From contig JAFLST010000031.1 of assembly GCA_022510815.1 (NCBI GenBank), positions 1 to 34,939 on the forward strand: a stretch of DNA of 34,939 nucleotides. The letters are read 5' to 3'. The position numbers and the translations under genes are program-made. Each line of letters starts with the position of its first letter. The stretch's first letter is position 1. The DNA is from Christensenellaceae bacterium (lineage in GTDB: Bacteria > Bacillota > Clostridia > Christensenellales > Aristaeellaceae). Below are positions 7,846 through 16,107 of the stretch, piece after piece. The notes beneath the pieces are model-generated. The model saw nothing but the letters and a program-made list of their open reading frames with translations. It searched no databases and was not told the origin of the DNA.

Positions 7846-8325
7846 TCACCATGCGCAGCGCTGCGCGATCGAGAACGTGTAGGGTCTGCCTTCCACATCG
7901 GTCATTTCCACCATCACCAGCCCGTCCGACAGGCTTGCGGTGAAGGAACCGGCGGGGCAGACCTCCTCGCCAAAATCCGGATGGAACGTATCCTCCGCGC
8001 CAATGAACAGATCGCGGAGCACGCCTTCATAGCAATAGAGATAGCGCACATAGACCTCATCATCAAATCTGCTGGTGATGGTCAGCGCGTTGACGCCGTC
8101 GATCTCCACGGAGCCGAAGGCATTCTCCTTGTCCTCACCGCGAAGCGTGTTGCGGATGAAGGACTGGAGAATCCGCTCGTCCCGGTGCGCGGCGGTCTGA
8201 TCCACCGTGTTGCGGTAGGCTTGCGCGCACAGGAGCACCAGCAGCGTCGAGATCACAGCGAACACGCCCAGCAGCATGAACACGAACGTGCCCGAGATGG
8301 CATGGCCGCTTCCTTTCCGCTTCAC
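7846..8325 (-). CDS. Pseudopilin-like membrane protein (possibly DUF4860-like)
   Basis: A 159-aa protein. The N-terminus MKRKGSGHAISG precedes a hydrophobic helix (residues ~13-36, TFVFMLLGVFAVISTLLVLL), then an extracytoplasmic domain with NTLRGEDKENAFGS and strands such as EVYVRYLYCYEGVL. Small Firmicutes pilus clusters often hold a protein of this shape annotated as DUF4860; I suspect that family but cannot confirm it. No Glu at position 5 of the helix. The start is a GTG with GGAGGT 8 bases upstream, overlapping the stop of the preceding gene (GTGA). Ten bases separate it from the next gene. Confidence 0.78.
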   Translation of the reverse strand: MKRKGSGHAISGTFVFMLLGVFAVISTLLVLLCAQAYRNTVDQTAAHRDERILQSFIRNTLRGEDKENAFGSVEIDGVNALTITSRFDDEVYVRYLYCYEGVLRDLFIGAEDTFHPDFGEEVCPAGSFTASLSDGLVMVEMTDVEGRPYTFSIAQRCAW

Positions 8326-8648
8326 GTGCCGTCACCTCCCAGCTCAATCACCCGAATGGACGGCATAATGTTGGAAGCGAATGCGTCATAGATGACCAGA
8401 TACGCGTCCTCGTTATAAGCCAACCCGTAGTATTCCTTGAGATAATCAATGTTGGTGGGATAGGCGCCTTCCACGGCATAGCACGTCAAAACCGCCGAAC
8501 GCACCGCGTCCCGCACAAGCTCCGTCTCCGCGTTGCCGGAAGCGCTGCTGACCTTGTTCACCAGCATATACACCCCGGCGAACAGCACCGCGAATACGGC
8601 CAGCGTGATCACCAGCCTGCGGAAAAAGCCGCTTTTCTTTTTTTTCAT
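8322..8648 (-). CDS. Small pseudopilin-like protein with GspG-like tail
   Basis: A 108-aa protein: a Lys-rich N-terminus (MKKKKSGFFRR), one hydrophobic helix at about residues 11-30, then a short domain. The segment CYAVEGAYPTNIDYLKEYYG recalls the YYxxxGxYP...L pattern of GspG-like major pseudopilins, which makes it the best candidate for a fibre subunit in this cluster. The residue at +5 after the Gly is not Glu, so processing by a prepilin peptidase is doubtful. It lies 44 bases downstream of the PilC-like gene and overlaps the next gene by 4 bases. Confidence 0.75.
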   Translation of the reverse strand: MKKKKSGFFRRLVITLAVFAVLFAGVYMLVNKVSSASGNAETELVRDAVRSAVLTCYAVEGAYPTNIDYLKEYYGLAYNEDAYLVIYDAFASNIMPSIRVIELGGDGT

Positions 8649-8692
8649 GCGCTTTTCACCCTCACCTTCGGCCTTCCCTCTGATTCACGAGT

Positions 8693-9751
8693 TTACAGGA
8701 TGCTGGTGATAATGCCAGCCATGGGCAGCATCACGGACAGCAGGATCGCGCCGATAACAAGGGAGAGCAGGGCGACCAGCGTCGGCTCGATGATGGAGAC
8801 CAGGCTGGCGATGTCGTCCTCCACCTGCTCCTCATACACGCGGGCGATGCGGTCCATCACCTGATCCTCGCGGCCCGCGGCCACGCCCATGCGGATCATG
8901 CGGTTGTACATCTCGTCAAACAGGTTGGTATCGGTGATCGCGTCGGCGAAGCTCGTGCCGTTCTCCATCTTCGTGCGGATGGCCGCCACCTCGTTGGCCG
9001 CCACGCGGTCGCTCAGCACGGAGGGCACCAGCTCGAGGGCCTCCTCCAGCGGGAAGCCGCCGGAGAGCATCATCGACAGCACCGACGCCACGCGGGAAGA
9101 CGCCAGCTTGCGGCTGAGGTTCTTCACCGGGACGAACAGGTTGCGCAGGAAGTCCAGCACCTTGTCGCGCATCGCGGTCTTGGTCAGCACCACGCACACC
9201 ATCACGGCCAGCACCACCAGACCCACGATCACCAGCATCGTCCAGCCGATGCCCGTGCCGATGTCCATCATCAGGCTGCCGGAGGCGGTCATCGCCACGC
9301 CCATGCTGTTCAGCACGCGCTGGAACACCGGCATGACCTTGAGGATCATGACCAGCACGATCAGCAGCATCATCACGCCCAGCACCACCGGGTAGGTGAT
9401 GGCGCTGACGATCGCCCGGCGGATGCGGCCTTCCCGCTCATAGTACTCCGCCAGACTGTTCATGACCTCTTCCAGACGGCCGGTGCGCTCGCCGATGCCG
9501 GTCATCTCCACCAGATAGGTGGGCCAGCGGTCATCCGCCTTGAGCGCCTCGTAGAGGGAGCCCGTTTCCGTCACGCCCTTGCTGGCCGACGCGTAAAGAT
9601 CCGAATTGCTGCTGGTACGGTAGGTCTTCGCCAGAGCCTCCATACCGTCGTAGAGCGCCATGCCGCTGCCCAGCATCAACGCGATCTCCGCGCAGAAGCC
9701 GCTCAGCTCCATCGCGGAAATGCTGCCATTTCCCTTAACTGCCTTTGCCAT
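8693..9751 (-). CDS. Type II secretion/type IV pilus platform protein (GspF/PilC family)
   Basis: A 352-aa inner-membrane platform protein on which the ATPase acts to assemble or retract a pilus. Two T2SSF domains are visible: residues ~15-140 (ELSGFCAEIALMLGSGMAL..., GERTGRLEEVMNSLAEYYE) and ~215-340 (SSRVASVLSMMLSGGFPLEEAL..., AGREDQVMDRIARVYEEQ). They are separated by two transmembrane helices, and a third closes the protein. The ATG at 9751 has AAAGGA 9 bases upstream and is preferred over GTG at 9772. First gene of the pilus cluster; the transglutaminase gene ends 61 bases upstream and may be co-transcribed. Confidence 0.93.
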   Translation of the reverse strand: MAKAVKGNGSISAMELSGFCAEIALMLGSGMALYDGMEALAKTYRTSSNSDLYASASKGVTETGSLYEALKADDRWPTYLVEMTGIGERTGRLEEVMNSLAEYYEREGRIRRAIVSAITYPVVLGVMMLLIVLVMILKVMPVFQRVLNSMGVAMTASGSLMMDIGTGIGWTMLVIVGLVVLAVMVCVVLTKTAMRDKVLDFLRNLFVPVKNLSRKLASSRVASVLSMMLSGGFPLEEALELVPSVLSDRVAANEVAAIRTKMENGTSFADAITDTNLFDEMYNRMIRMGVAAGREDQVMDRIARVYEEQVEDDIASLVSIIEPTLVALLSLVIGAILLSVMLPMAGIITSIL

Positions 9752-9812
9752 GCCTGTGCTTCCTTTCATCACGGTCGTTTATTGGTTCGCGCGGCCCTCC
9801 GGCAGCGCCTCG

Positions 9813-10640
9813 TCAGTACCAGCGCTCCAGCGAGTATTTGTATCCCGTCTGGATGGCGTTGAGCTCCAGCGTCGGGTCATACAGAATCTGTTCGCCGTCA
9901 AGGATGACGGTATTCCACGCATGATAGTAGTTTTTGCCGACATAGCCGATATCCAGCCGGGTCGGGATGCCCTGCACCCGCAGCATGCACGCCGCCAGCG
10001 CCGCCAGATCCTGACAGATGCCCATACCCTTCTCCCACGCGTAATCCACGCTGGGCATGGTGCCCGCCGGGGGATTCTTTGCCTTTGCGAAATCGTATTG
10101 GTAGTTCGCCTTCATATATTCGCGAATGGCTTCAAATTTTTCCTGATCCGTAGTCAGACCGGCGCAGAGCTCCTCGGATTTCTCGATGGCGGCGGTATCC
10201 GGCTCATAGTAGACGTACTGGTTGGGGAACAGGTACACCTCGTTCTGATTGGCAAGCTGCGCCGTAATGGTGAGCTGTCCGCCCAGGGAATACCTGCTTC
10301 CGGAAGAGTTGATATACAGGGTGAACTTGTAGTCCCCGTCGCCCAGCTGGAGCGGGATGATCTCCCAGTTCTCCTCGCCGTTCAGACGATAATTCAGCTT
10401 CTGCCCCGACTTTTCGACTTGGAGCATGAGCTGCTTGTTGGTCGACGGCCCATGGGCCATCACATAGCCCTGATCCGCATGGCTGAGGTCGATGATCAGC
10501 TTATCGGACGAATTCTGCACCTCGCCTGACGCTTCCGGCCAGACGAGGTTATCCATCAGCGCCATGGCCGTTCCGCACAGCAGCACAAAACATGACAGCA
10601 TCAGACAGACAGCCGCCAGCCATTGACGATCCCTACACAT
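9813..10640 (-). CDS. Exported transglutaminase-like protein
   Basis: A 275-aa protein with an N-terminal signal or anchor (MCRDRQW then a Leu/Cys-rich hydrophobic stretch ending TAMA). A beta-rich middle region follows (GDGDYKFTLYINSSGSRYSL), then a transglutaminase core. The triad is recognisable: Cys in GICQDLAALAA, His in NYYHAWNT and Asp in LYDPT. Such domains act as proteases, peptide cross-linkers or cell-wall-associated enzymes; the substrate cannot be told. The ATG at 10640 follows AAAGGAGA with 9-base spacing; the longer frame from 10739 would run through the promoter. It has its own promoter, and its stop lies 61 bases before the PilC-like gene. Confidence 0.9.
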   Translation of the reverse strand: MCRDRQWLAAVCLMLSCFVLLCGTAMALMDNLVWPEASGEVQNSSDKLIIDLSHADQGYVMAHGPSTNKQLMLQVEKSGQKLNYRLNGEENWEIIPLQLGDGDYKFTLYINSSGSRYSLGGQLTITAQLANQNEVYLFPNQYVYYEPDTAAIEKSEELCAGLTTDQEKFEAIREYMKANYQYDFAKAKNPPAGTMPSVDYAWEKGMGICQDLAALAACMLRVQGIPTRLDIGYVGKNYYHAWNTVILDGEQILYDPTLELNAIQTGYKYSLERWY

Positions 10641-10680
10641 TGATAGCGGTCTCCTTTCAGGTCTGGTAATCCTTTTCGTT

Positions 10681-10709
10681 ATTTTAGCACATCCACCGAT
10701 TTTTGACAA
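10681..10709 (-). promoter_or_regulatory. Sigma-A-type promoter of the transglutaminase gene
   Basis: On the minus strand TTGTCA (10709-10704) and TAAAAT (10686-10681) are separated by 17 bases, with an extended -10 TG. It lies about 40 bases upstream of the chosen start codon. Confidence 0.7.
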
Positions 10710-10754
10710 TCCCTTACTGCGGCCCAAAACCATGCTCATTCCGATACCCGCCCT

Positions 10755-11639
10755 TCACTCAATACGGATGCAGTCTCTGCCGGCATCCTTGGCCACATAA
10801 AGCATTTTGTCCGCGCGGCCGATCAGCTCCATGATCCCTCCGCCGCCGTAGACGCCGCCGATGCTGACCGTCGGACGCAGCGCCGGCACGTCCGTGAACT
10901 CAAGCTCCTCGACGTGGTGCCGGATCTGCTCCAGCTTGCCCGGCAGCATATTCGCGGGCATGCCGTCGAAGATTACCACGAACTCGTCGCCGCCGAAGCG
11001 GATCACCGCGTCTGCGCTGCGAACGCAGGAGGTGATGGCCTCGACGATGCCCTTGAGCACCTGATCGCCCACGCCGTGGCCATAGGTGTCGTTGACGCGC
11101 TTGAAGTTGTCAACGTCGATCATCGCCACGGACCGGTTGGCGTGAATGCCCTGAAACATCTCCTCCAGATAGCGGCGGTTGTACGCGCCAGTCAGCGGAT
11201 CAGCGTACACGCGCTGATTGTGCCGGGAGATCGCTTCGACGATGTCGCGCCTGCCGTGGCCCTCAAACATGGTCTCGTCAGGCACCGAGCAAACCATCTC
11301 CATCGAGAAGGGCCTGCCGTCTACCTCCACATACTTCGCGGTGACATGGCGCAGGTCGTCGTTCACGAACTCGAACTTGGTGATCCTGCCGCGCTGCGCC
11401 AGCGCCCGCCGGGAGATGCAGTGCGCGCACCGGGAATCCCTGTGCCATGTGACCCAGCAGTGGTACTCTCCCTCCCGCAGGCAGCCCTTCTCGTCAAGGG
11501 TCCACTGGATGCACGTCTCGGGCTCCACCAGACGCACCGCGTCAAACACGCTGTGCAGTTCCTTCATTAGCTGTATGATTTCCGCCTGCGTGAACTGGTA
11601 CCGCGACGGATCCCAGAAATCCGATTGCCTGTTCTCCAT
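10755..11639 (-). CDS. Diguanylate cyclase with a Cys-rich PAS-like sensor domain
   Basis: A 294-aa protein making c-di-GMP from two GTP. Residues ~15-125 form a sensor-like domain with five cysteines (C43, C53, C61, C71, C74, the last two as CAHC) in a pattern I recognise from clostridial PAS-like domains that precede GGDEF modules; a metal, Fe-S or redox role is possible but unproven. The C-terminal domain starts at DPLTGAYNRRYLEE and contains an intact GGDEF motif. RSAD five residues before it is a complete inhibitory I-site, so product feedback is expected. I prefer the ATG at 11639 because GAGGTG precedes it; the ATG at 11672, one base after the Hpt stop, is an alternative. It is the third gene of the signalling operon. 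Confidence 0.92.
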   Translation of the reverse strand: MENRQSDFWDPSRYQFTQAEIIQLMKELHSVFDAVRLVEPETCIQWTLDEKGCLREGEYHCWVTWHRDSRCAHCISRRALAQRGRITKFEFVNDDLRHVTAKYVEVDGRPFSMEMVCSVPDETMFEGHGRRDIVEAISRHNQRVYADPLTGAYNRRYLEEMFQGIHANRSVAMIDVDNFKRVNDTYGHGVGDQVLKGIVEAITSCVRSADAVIRFGGDEFVVIFDGMPANMLPGKLEQIRHHVEELEFTDVPALRPTVSIGGVYGGGGIMELIGRADKMLYVAKDAGRDCIRIE

Positions 11640-11673
11640 CGGCTCGCTCACCTCTTCTTCCCGTATCGGCATC

Positions 11674-12024
11674 TCAGGCGTCCAGCGCGCGAATCGCGTC
11701 CACGGTGACCTGATAATCCGCCTTGACCTGCTCAGTCAGCGCAACCGCCGCGTCGTCCCAGCCGCCGCGCAGGCACTCGGACAGCGCGCTGGAGGAACGG
11801 TACAGCCGGTCAAAGCTCAGGTTCTGGCAGATGCCCTTGATGGTGTGCGCCGCACGGAAGGCTTCCTCGCCGTTTTTCTGCTCGATGGCGCCGATCAGGC
11901 TTTCGCAGCTCTTGTCGTCGAGGAATCTCAGCACAAATTTGGTGATCATCCGCTCCGTGCGCAGCCGGCCCAGCACGCCGTCGTAATCTCCGCCCAGCGC
12001 CTGATAGCACTCTTTCAGGTTCAT
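11674..12024 (-). CDS. Histidine phosphotransfer (Hpt) protein
   Basis: A 116-aa all-helical protein. The phospho-accepting His is in AAHTIKGICQNL, the standard Hpt motif, in the second long helix. Hpt proteins shuttle phosphate between receiver domains of a multistep phosphorelay. Its ATG overlaps the stop of the REC-HD-GYP-GGDEF gene (ATGA), so translation is coupled and the likely partner is that receiver. No histidine kinase is encoded in the window. Confidence 0.92.
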   Translation of the reverse strand: MNLKECYQALGGDYDGVLGRLRTERMITKFVLRFLDDKSCESLIGAIEQKNGEEAFRAAHTIKGICQNLSFDRLYRSSSALSECLRGGWDDAAVALTEQVKADYQVTVDAIRALDA

Positions 12025-14117
12025 TCCTCCCGACGCTCCCTTCTGATGCTCGGGCTGGATTCGTCAATGGCGGACACAGCCGAAAGCATATCCTTCATAT
12101 TCTTGTTGTAATAGCACACCTGATTGCCGCCCAGCTCCTTGACCGCGCAGAGCGCCTGATCCGCAGCGTGGAACAGCCTCTCGTAGTCGGTGCCCAGCTC
12201 CTCGGTGCGGGCCGCGCCCATGCTGACGCGGATCTCCTGATCCTCAAACCTGCAGGTGAGGTGACGGAACAGCCGCTGGACGGCCGGGCCTTCGCTCTCC
12301 TTATATTCGAGGAAGATCAGGAACTCGTCGCCGCCGACCCGCGCCACAATGTCGCCGCTGCGGACGCTCTGCCGGAGCCGCTCCGCCATATAGGCCAGCA
12401 CCTTGTCGCCGAAGAGATGCCCCCTGACGTCGTTAATGCTCTTGAAGCCGTCCATATCGAAGATCAGCAGGACATACTTCGCGTCCGGTCTGAGCCCGAT
12501 GCGCTCCTGAATGAGCGCCTTGGCGGAGCTGTGGTTGAGCAGCCCGGTCAGCGAATCATGGGAGGCCATCCATTCCAGCGCGTCGGGATGCTCCTGCTCA
12601 TCACGAATGTCAATCGCCTTGCCGATGACGCCCGTATACCGCGTCGGCTTCGCGTCCGACCAGAGCACGCGGCAGACGACCCGCATCCGCCGGGGCCTTC
12701 CATCGATGTCCAGCCGGCACTCGTGGGTCACCACGGGCTTCTCCGGCCCAGCGGCGTGAATCGCCGACGACAGCGCCTCCATGCCATCCCGGCCGATCAG
12801 CGAGAGAATCCGCTCATTGGTCAGGGGATTCATGACCATCTCGGGCAGACCCAGCTTCGCCGCGCTGACGCCCGAGAGCGTGAGCATCCCCGGGGACACG
12901 GTGTACTCAAACTGCAGCTCCTCGGACACATCCGCGAAGAAGCGTGCTTTCAGGCGCTCATGCTCGAGCATCTGAAGCGTCCTGTTCGAGACGGACAGCT
13001 CCTCATGGCGCTGCACCTCCTCGGCAATGACGCGCATCTCTCTTCCGCCGTCCTCCTGCGCCGTAGCCAGCCGGAGCTGCTCGGGCAGTTCCTCCGCCAG
13101 ACTGCGCAGGCAATCCATCAGCAGGGGATTGAACGCGCCGCACTGGCCGTCAAGGATCATCTCGACAGCCTTCTCATGGGAGAAAGCCTTCTTATAAACA
13201 CGCTCGCTGGTCAGGGCATCGTAGACGTCCGCCAGCGCCACGATCTGCGCGCCGATCGGGATCTCGTCGCCCTTGAGCCCGTCGGGATAGCCGCGGCCAT
13301 CCCAGCGCTCATGGTGCCAGCGGGCAATCTCGTAGCCCACGCGCACCAGCGGCTCATCCTGATAGGCGGGCAGCGAATTGAGCATCTCCGAGCCGATGGC
13401 GGAGTGCGACTTCATGATCGCGAACTCCTCGTCCGTCAGGCGGCCGGGCTTGTTGATGATCTCGCCGGGAATGGCAATCTTGCCGATATCATGCAGCGCC
13501 GAGGCCGTGGCGATGATGTTCATCTGCTGCTTGGTCAGGGGATACCGGTCCGTGATCTGCACGAGCCGGTTGAGCAGCAGCTCCGTCAGCACATGCACAT
13601 GGCGCACATGCAGGCCGCTCTCACCGTTGCGGAACTCGACGATGTGGCTGAGGATGTCGATCATCAGCCCGGACTGCTTTTCCTTTTCATAAATCTGCTC
13701 GGCGACCATATTGGTCAGCTTGCGCTGCTTGGCATAGAGCAGGATGGTGTTGGTCGTGCGGCGATGGACGATCGACTGGTCGAAGGGCCGGGAAATAAAG
13801 TCCACCGCGCCCAGCTCATACGCCCGCTCGACGATATCCGGCAGCGTCTCCGAGGAGATGATGATCACGGGGATATCCTTGATCCACCCCTCGCGGTTCA
13901 TCACGGACAGCACCTCAAAGCCGTCCATTTTGGGCATCACGATATCCAGCAGCACGAGGTCGATCTCCACGCCCCACTGCGCGAGCTGCTTGACCGCTTC
14001 TTCACCGTCGGTCGCTTCCAGCACATCATATTCGTCGCCCAGCATGTCGATCAATATCTCACGGTTCATCTCGGAATCGTCCGCAATCAGAATTCTCTTT
14101 TTGCGAATGCCCTCCAC
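12021..14117 (-). CDS. Response regulator with HD-GYP phosphodiesterase, PAS and GGDEF domains
   Basis: A 698-aa signalling protein able in principle to break and make c-di-GMP. REC (residues ~8-125) has acidic D13/D14 and phospho-acceptor D58 (LLDIVMPKMDG), but the usual Lys of KPF is Arg (SRPFD). HD-GYP (~155-340) has HDIGKIAIP, the NKPGRL segment, HHERWDGRGYPDG and LADVYDALTSERVYK, all intact. A PAS-like domain (~395-520) follows, then GGDEF (~530-660) with an intact RVGGDEF motif and a complete RSGD I-site five residues before it. Start is GTG with GGAGGAGGT upstream. A sigma-A promoter lies in the gap shared with the divergent ABC exporter. It heads an operon with Hpt and a second cyclase, upstream of the pilus cluster. 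Confidence 0.95.
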   Translation of the reverse strand: MEGIRKKRILIADDSEMNREILIDMLGDEYDVLEATDGEEAVKQLAQWGVEIDLVLLDIVMPKMDGFEVLSVMNREGWIKDIPVIIISSETLPDIVERAYELGAVDFISRPFDQSIVHRRTTNTILLYAKQRKLTNMVAEQIYEKEKQSGLMIDILSHIVEFRNGESGLHVRHVHVLTELLLNRLVQITDRYPLTKQQMNIIATASALHDIGKIAIPGEIINKPGRLTDEEFAIMKSHSAIGSEMLNSLPAYQDEPLVRVGYEIARWHHERWDGRGYPDGLKGDEIPIGAQIVALADVYDALTSERVYKKAFSHEKAVEMILDGQCGAFNPLLMDCLRSLAEELPEQLRLATAQEDGGREMRVIAEEVQRHEELSVSNRTLQMLEHERLKARFFADVSEELQFEYTVSPGMLTLSGVSAAKLGLPEMVMNPLTNERILSLIGRDGMEALSSAIHAAGPEKPVVTHECRLDIDGRPRRMRVVCRVLWSDAKPTRYTGVIGKAIDIRDEQEHPDALEWMASHDSLTGLLNHSSAKALIQERIGLRPDAKYVLLIFDMDGFKSINDVRGHLFGDKVLAYMAERLRQSVRSGDIVARVGGDEFLIFLEYKESEGPAVQRLFRHLTCRFEDQEIRVSMGAARTEELGTDYERLFHAADQALCAVKELGGNQVCYYNKNMKDMLSAVSAIDESSPSIRRERREE

Positions 14118-14177
14118 GATAAACCACCTCCTCCGACCGGTTACATCTGTTTAGATACATGTATCCACTCTTTGTAT

Positions 14178-14206
14178 ATTATACAGGATATGTCAAGACG
14201 CGTCAA
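14178..14206 (-). promoter_or_regulatory. Promoter of the c-di-GMP signalling operon
   Basis: Minus strand: TTGACG (14206-14201), 17-base spacer, TATAAT (14183-14178) with an extended -10 TG. It lies about 60 bases upstream of the GTG start of the response-regulator gene. Confidence 0.8.
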
Positions 14207-14264
14207 GGCGTTTCCGCCGGATTTTACCCCCGGACTTTCCCGCCGCCGCCCTGTCAGAAAAGCC

Positions 14265-14294
14265 TTGAATATCCACCATGAATCATGATACAAT
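14265..14294 (+). promoter_or_regulatory. Promoter of the ABC exporter
   Basis: TTGAAT (14265-14270), 18-base spacer, TACAAT (14289-14294). Transcription would begin near 14301, which favours the ATG at 14328 over the one at 14307. Confidence 0.6.
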
Positions 14295-14327
14295 GAATGC
14301 GATTTTATGAACAGGAGCTTCTTTGCC

Positions 14328-16106
14328 ATGCAGCAGACCAAGACCATGAAAACCTCTGAGCTGGTGCGGCGCTTCCTGCCGTACTTCCGCAACTACAAGG
14401 GCACCGTCGCCTTCGACCTGCTCTGCGCGGCCTTCACCACCATCTGCGAGCTGGTGCTGCCGATGATCGTGCGCGCCATCACCGAGCGGGCCACCGTCGA
14501 CGCGGCCTCCCTGACCGTGAAGTTCGCGCTGTCAATGGGCGGGCTGTACCTGCTGCTGCGCGTGATCGACGCGGCGGCGAACTATTATATGCAGTCCGTC
14601 GGACACATCATGGGCAGCAAGCTCGAGACCGACATGCGTCACGACCTGTTCCACCACCTGCAGCAGCTCTCCTTCAGCTACTATTCCGAGGCGAAGGTGG
14701 GTCAGATCATGGCCCGCATCACCTCCGACCTGTTCGAGGTGACCGAGTTCGCCCACCACTGCCCGGAGGAGTTCCTCATCGCGGGCGTGAAAATCATCGT
14801 GTCCTTCGCGGTGCTCTCGAGCATGAACCTGCCGCTGACCCTGATGATGTTCGCGGTGCTGCCCTTCATGCTGGTCTTCGCCAAGCACTTCAACGGCAAG
14901 ATGCGCCGCGTGTTCAAGGAGCGCAACAAGCAGGTCGGCGAGATCAACGCGCAGGTTGAGGACAGCCTGCTGGGCATCCGGGTGGTCAAGTCCTTCGCCA
15001 ACGAGCAGATCGAGGAGGACAAGTTCGCCGAGGGCAACCGCAAGTTTCTCGACCTGAAGGCCATGTCCTACCGCGTGATGGCGGCCTTCGGCACGTCCAA
15101 CCGCATCTCCGACGGCCTGATGTACATCATCATCGTGGTCGCCGGCTCGCTGTTCATCAAGCAGGGGACGCTGACCGCCGCCGATTTCACCGCCTACCTG
15201 CTCTACGCCAACGTGCTGCTCAACTCCATCCGGCGCATCGTCGAGTTCACCGAGCAGTTCCAGCGGGGCATGACGGGCATCGAGCGCTTCTGCGAGATCA
15301 TGGACGCGCCCGCCGAGATTCAGGATAATCCCGGCGCCAAGGAGCTGGGCAGCGTCGCGGGCGCGGTCACCTTTGAGGACGTGGGCTTCCATTACCATGA
15401 CGACACCGCCGAGGTCCTCCACCACTTGAACCTGACTGTGAAGCCCGGCGAATCCATCGCGCTGGTGGGCCCCTCCGGCTCCGGCAAGACGACCCTGTGC
15501 AACCTGATCCCGCGCTTCTATGACGTGACCGAGGGCCGCATCCTCATCGACGGTCAGGATATCAAGAGCCTGACCCAGAAGAGCCTGCGCAGCGCCATCG
15601 GCATGGTGCAGCAGGAGGTCTACCTCTTCTCCGGCACGGTGCTGGAAAACATCCTCTACGGCAAGCCCGGCGCGACGAAGGATGAGGTCATCGAAGCGGC
15701 GAAGCTGGCCGGCGCCCACGACTTCATCATGGACCTGCCCGACGGCTATGACACCTATGTCGGCGAGCGGGGCGTGCGGCTCTCCGGCGGACAGAAGCAG
15801 CGCATCTCCATCGCCCGCGTGTTCCTCAAGAACCCGCCCATCCTCATCCTTGACGAGGCCACCTCGGCGCTGGATAACGAGAGCGAGCATCTGGTGCAGC
15901 AGAGCCTCGAAAAGTTAGCGAAGGGCCGCACCGTGTTCACCATCGCGCACCGGCTCACGACCATCAAGGGCGCGGACACCATCTGGGTGCTGACCGAGAA
16001 CGGCGTGGAGGAGATGGGCTCCCATGCCGAGCTCATCAAGAAGGGCGGCATCTACGCGCGGCTCTACGCCATGTACACTACCGACAACACGGAGGAGATT
16101 GCATAA
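14328..16106 (+). CDS. ABC exporter, fused permease and ATPase
   Basis: A 592-aa half-transporter of the multidrug/lipid exporter type: six transmembrane helices in residues ~20-310, then a nucleotide-binding domain with Walker A GPSGSGKTT, signature LSGGQKQR, Walker B ILILDEATSALD and switch His in IAHRLTT. Members work as homodimers or heterodimers. There is no second ABC gene here, so a homodimer is likely. The substrate cannot be inferred. ATG 14328 has AGGAG 10 bases upstream and fits the promoter; ATG 14307 has no ribosome site. The GNAT-ManA fusion starts 1 base after its stop, so the two are co-transcribed. Confidence 0.95.
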   Translation: MQQTKTMKTSELVRRFLPYFRNYKGTVAFDLLCAAFTTICELVLPMIVRAITERATVDAASLTVKFALSMGGLYLLLRVIDAAANYYMQSVGHIMGSKLETDMRHDLFHHLQQLSFSYYSEAKVGQIMARITSDLFEVTEFAHHCPEEFLIAGVKIIVSFAVLSSMNLPLTLMMFAVLPFMLVFAKHFNGKMRRVFKERNKQVGEINAQVEDSLLGIRVVKSFANEQIEEDKFAEGNRKFLDLKAMSYRVMAAFGTSNRISDGLMYIIIVVAGSLFIKQGTLTAADFTAYLLYANVLLNSIRRIVEFTEQFQRGMTGIERFCEIMDAPAEIQDNPGAKELGSVAGAVTFEDVGFHYHDDTAEVLHHLNLTVKPGESIALVGPSGSGKTTLCNLIPRFYDVTEGRILIDGQDIKSLTQKSLRSAIGMVQQEVYLFSGTVLENILYGKPGATKDEVIEAAKLAGAHDFIMDLPDGYDTYVGERGVRLSGGQKQRISIARVFLKNPPILILDEATSALDNESEHLVQQSLEKLAKGRTVFTIAHRLTTIKGADTIWVLTENGVEEMGSHAELIKKGGIYARLYAMYTTDNTEEIA

Positions 16107-16107
16107 C

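Noticed and set aside
12168-14288. 706-aa open frame on the plus strand
   Set aside because: Antisense shadow of the REC-HD-GYP-GGDEF gene, with no recognisable domain or ribosome site.
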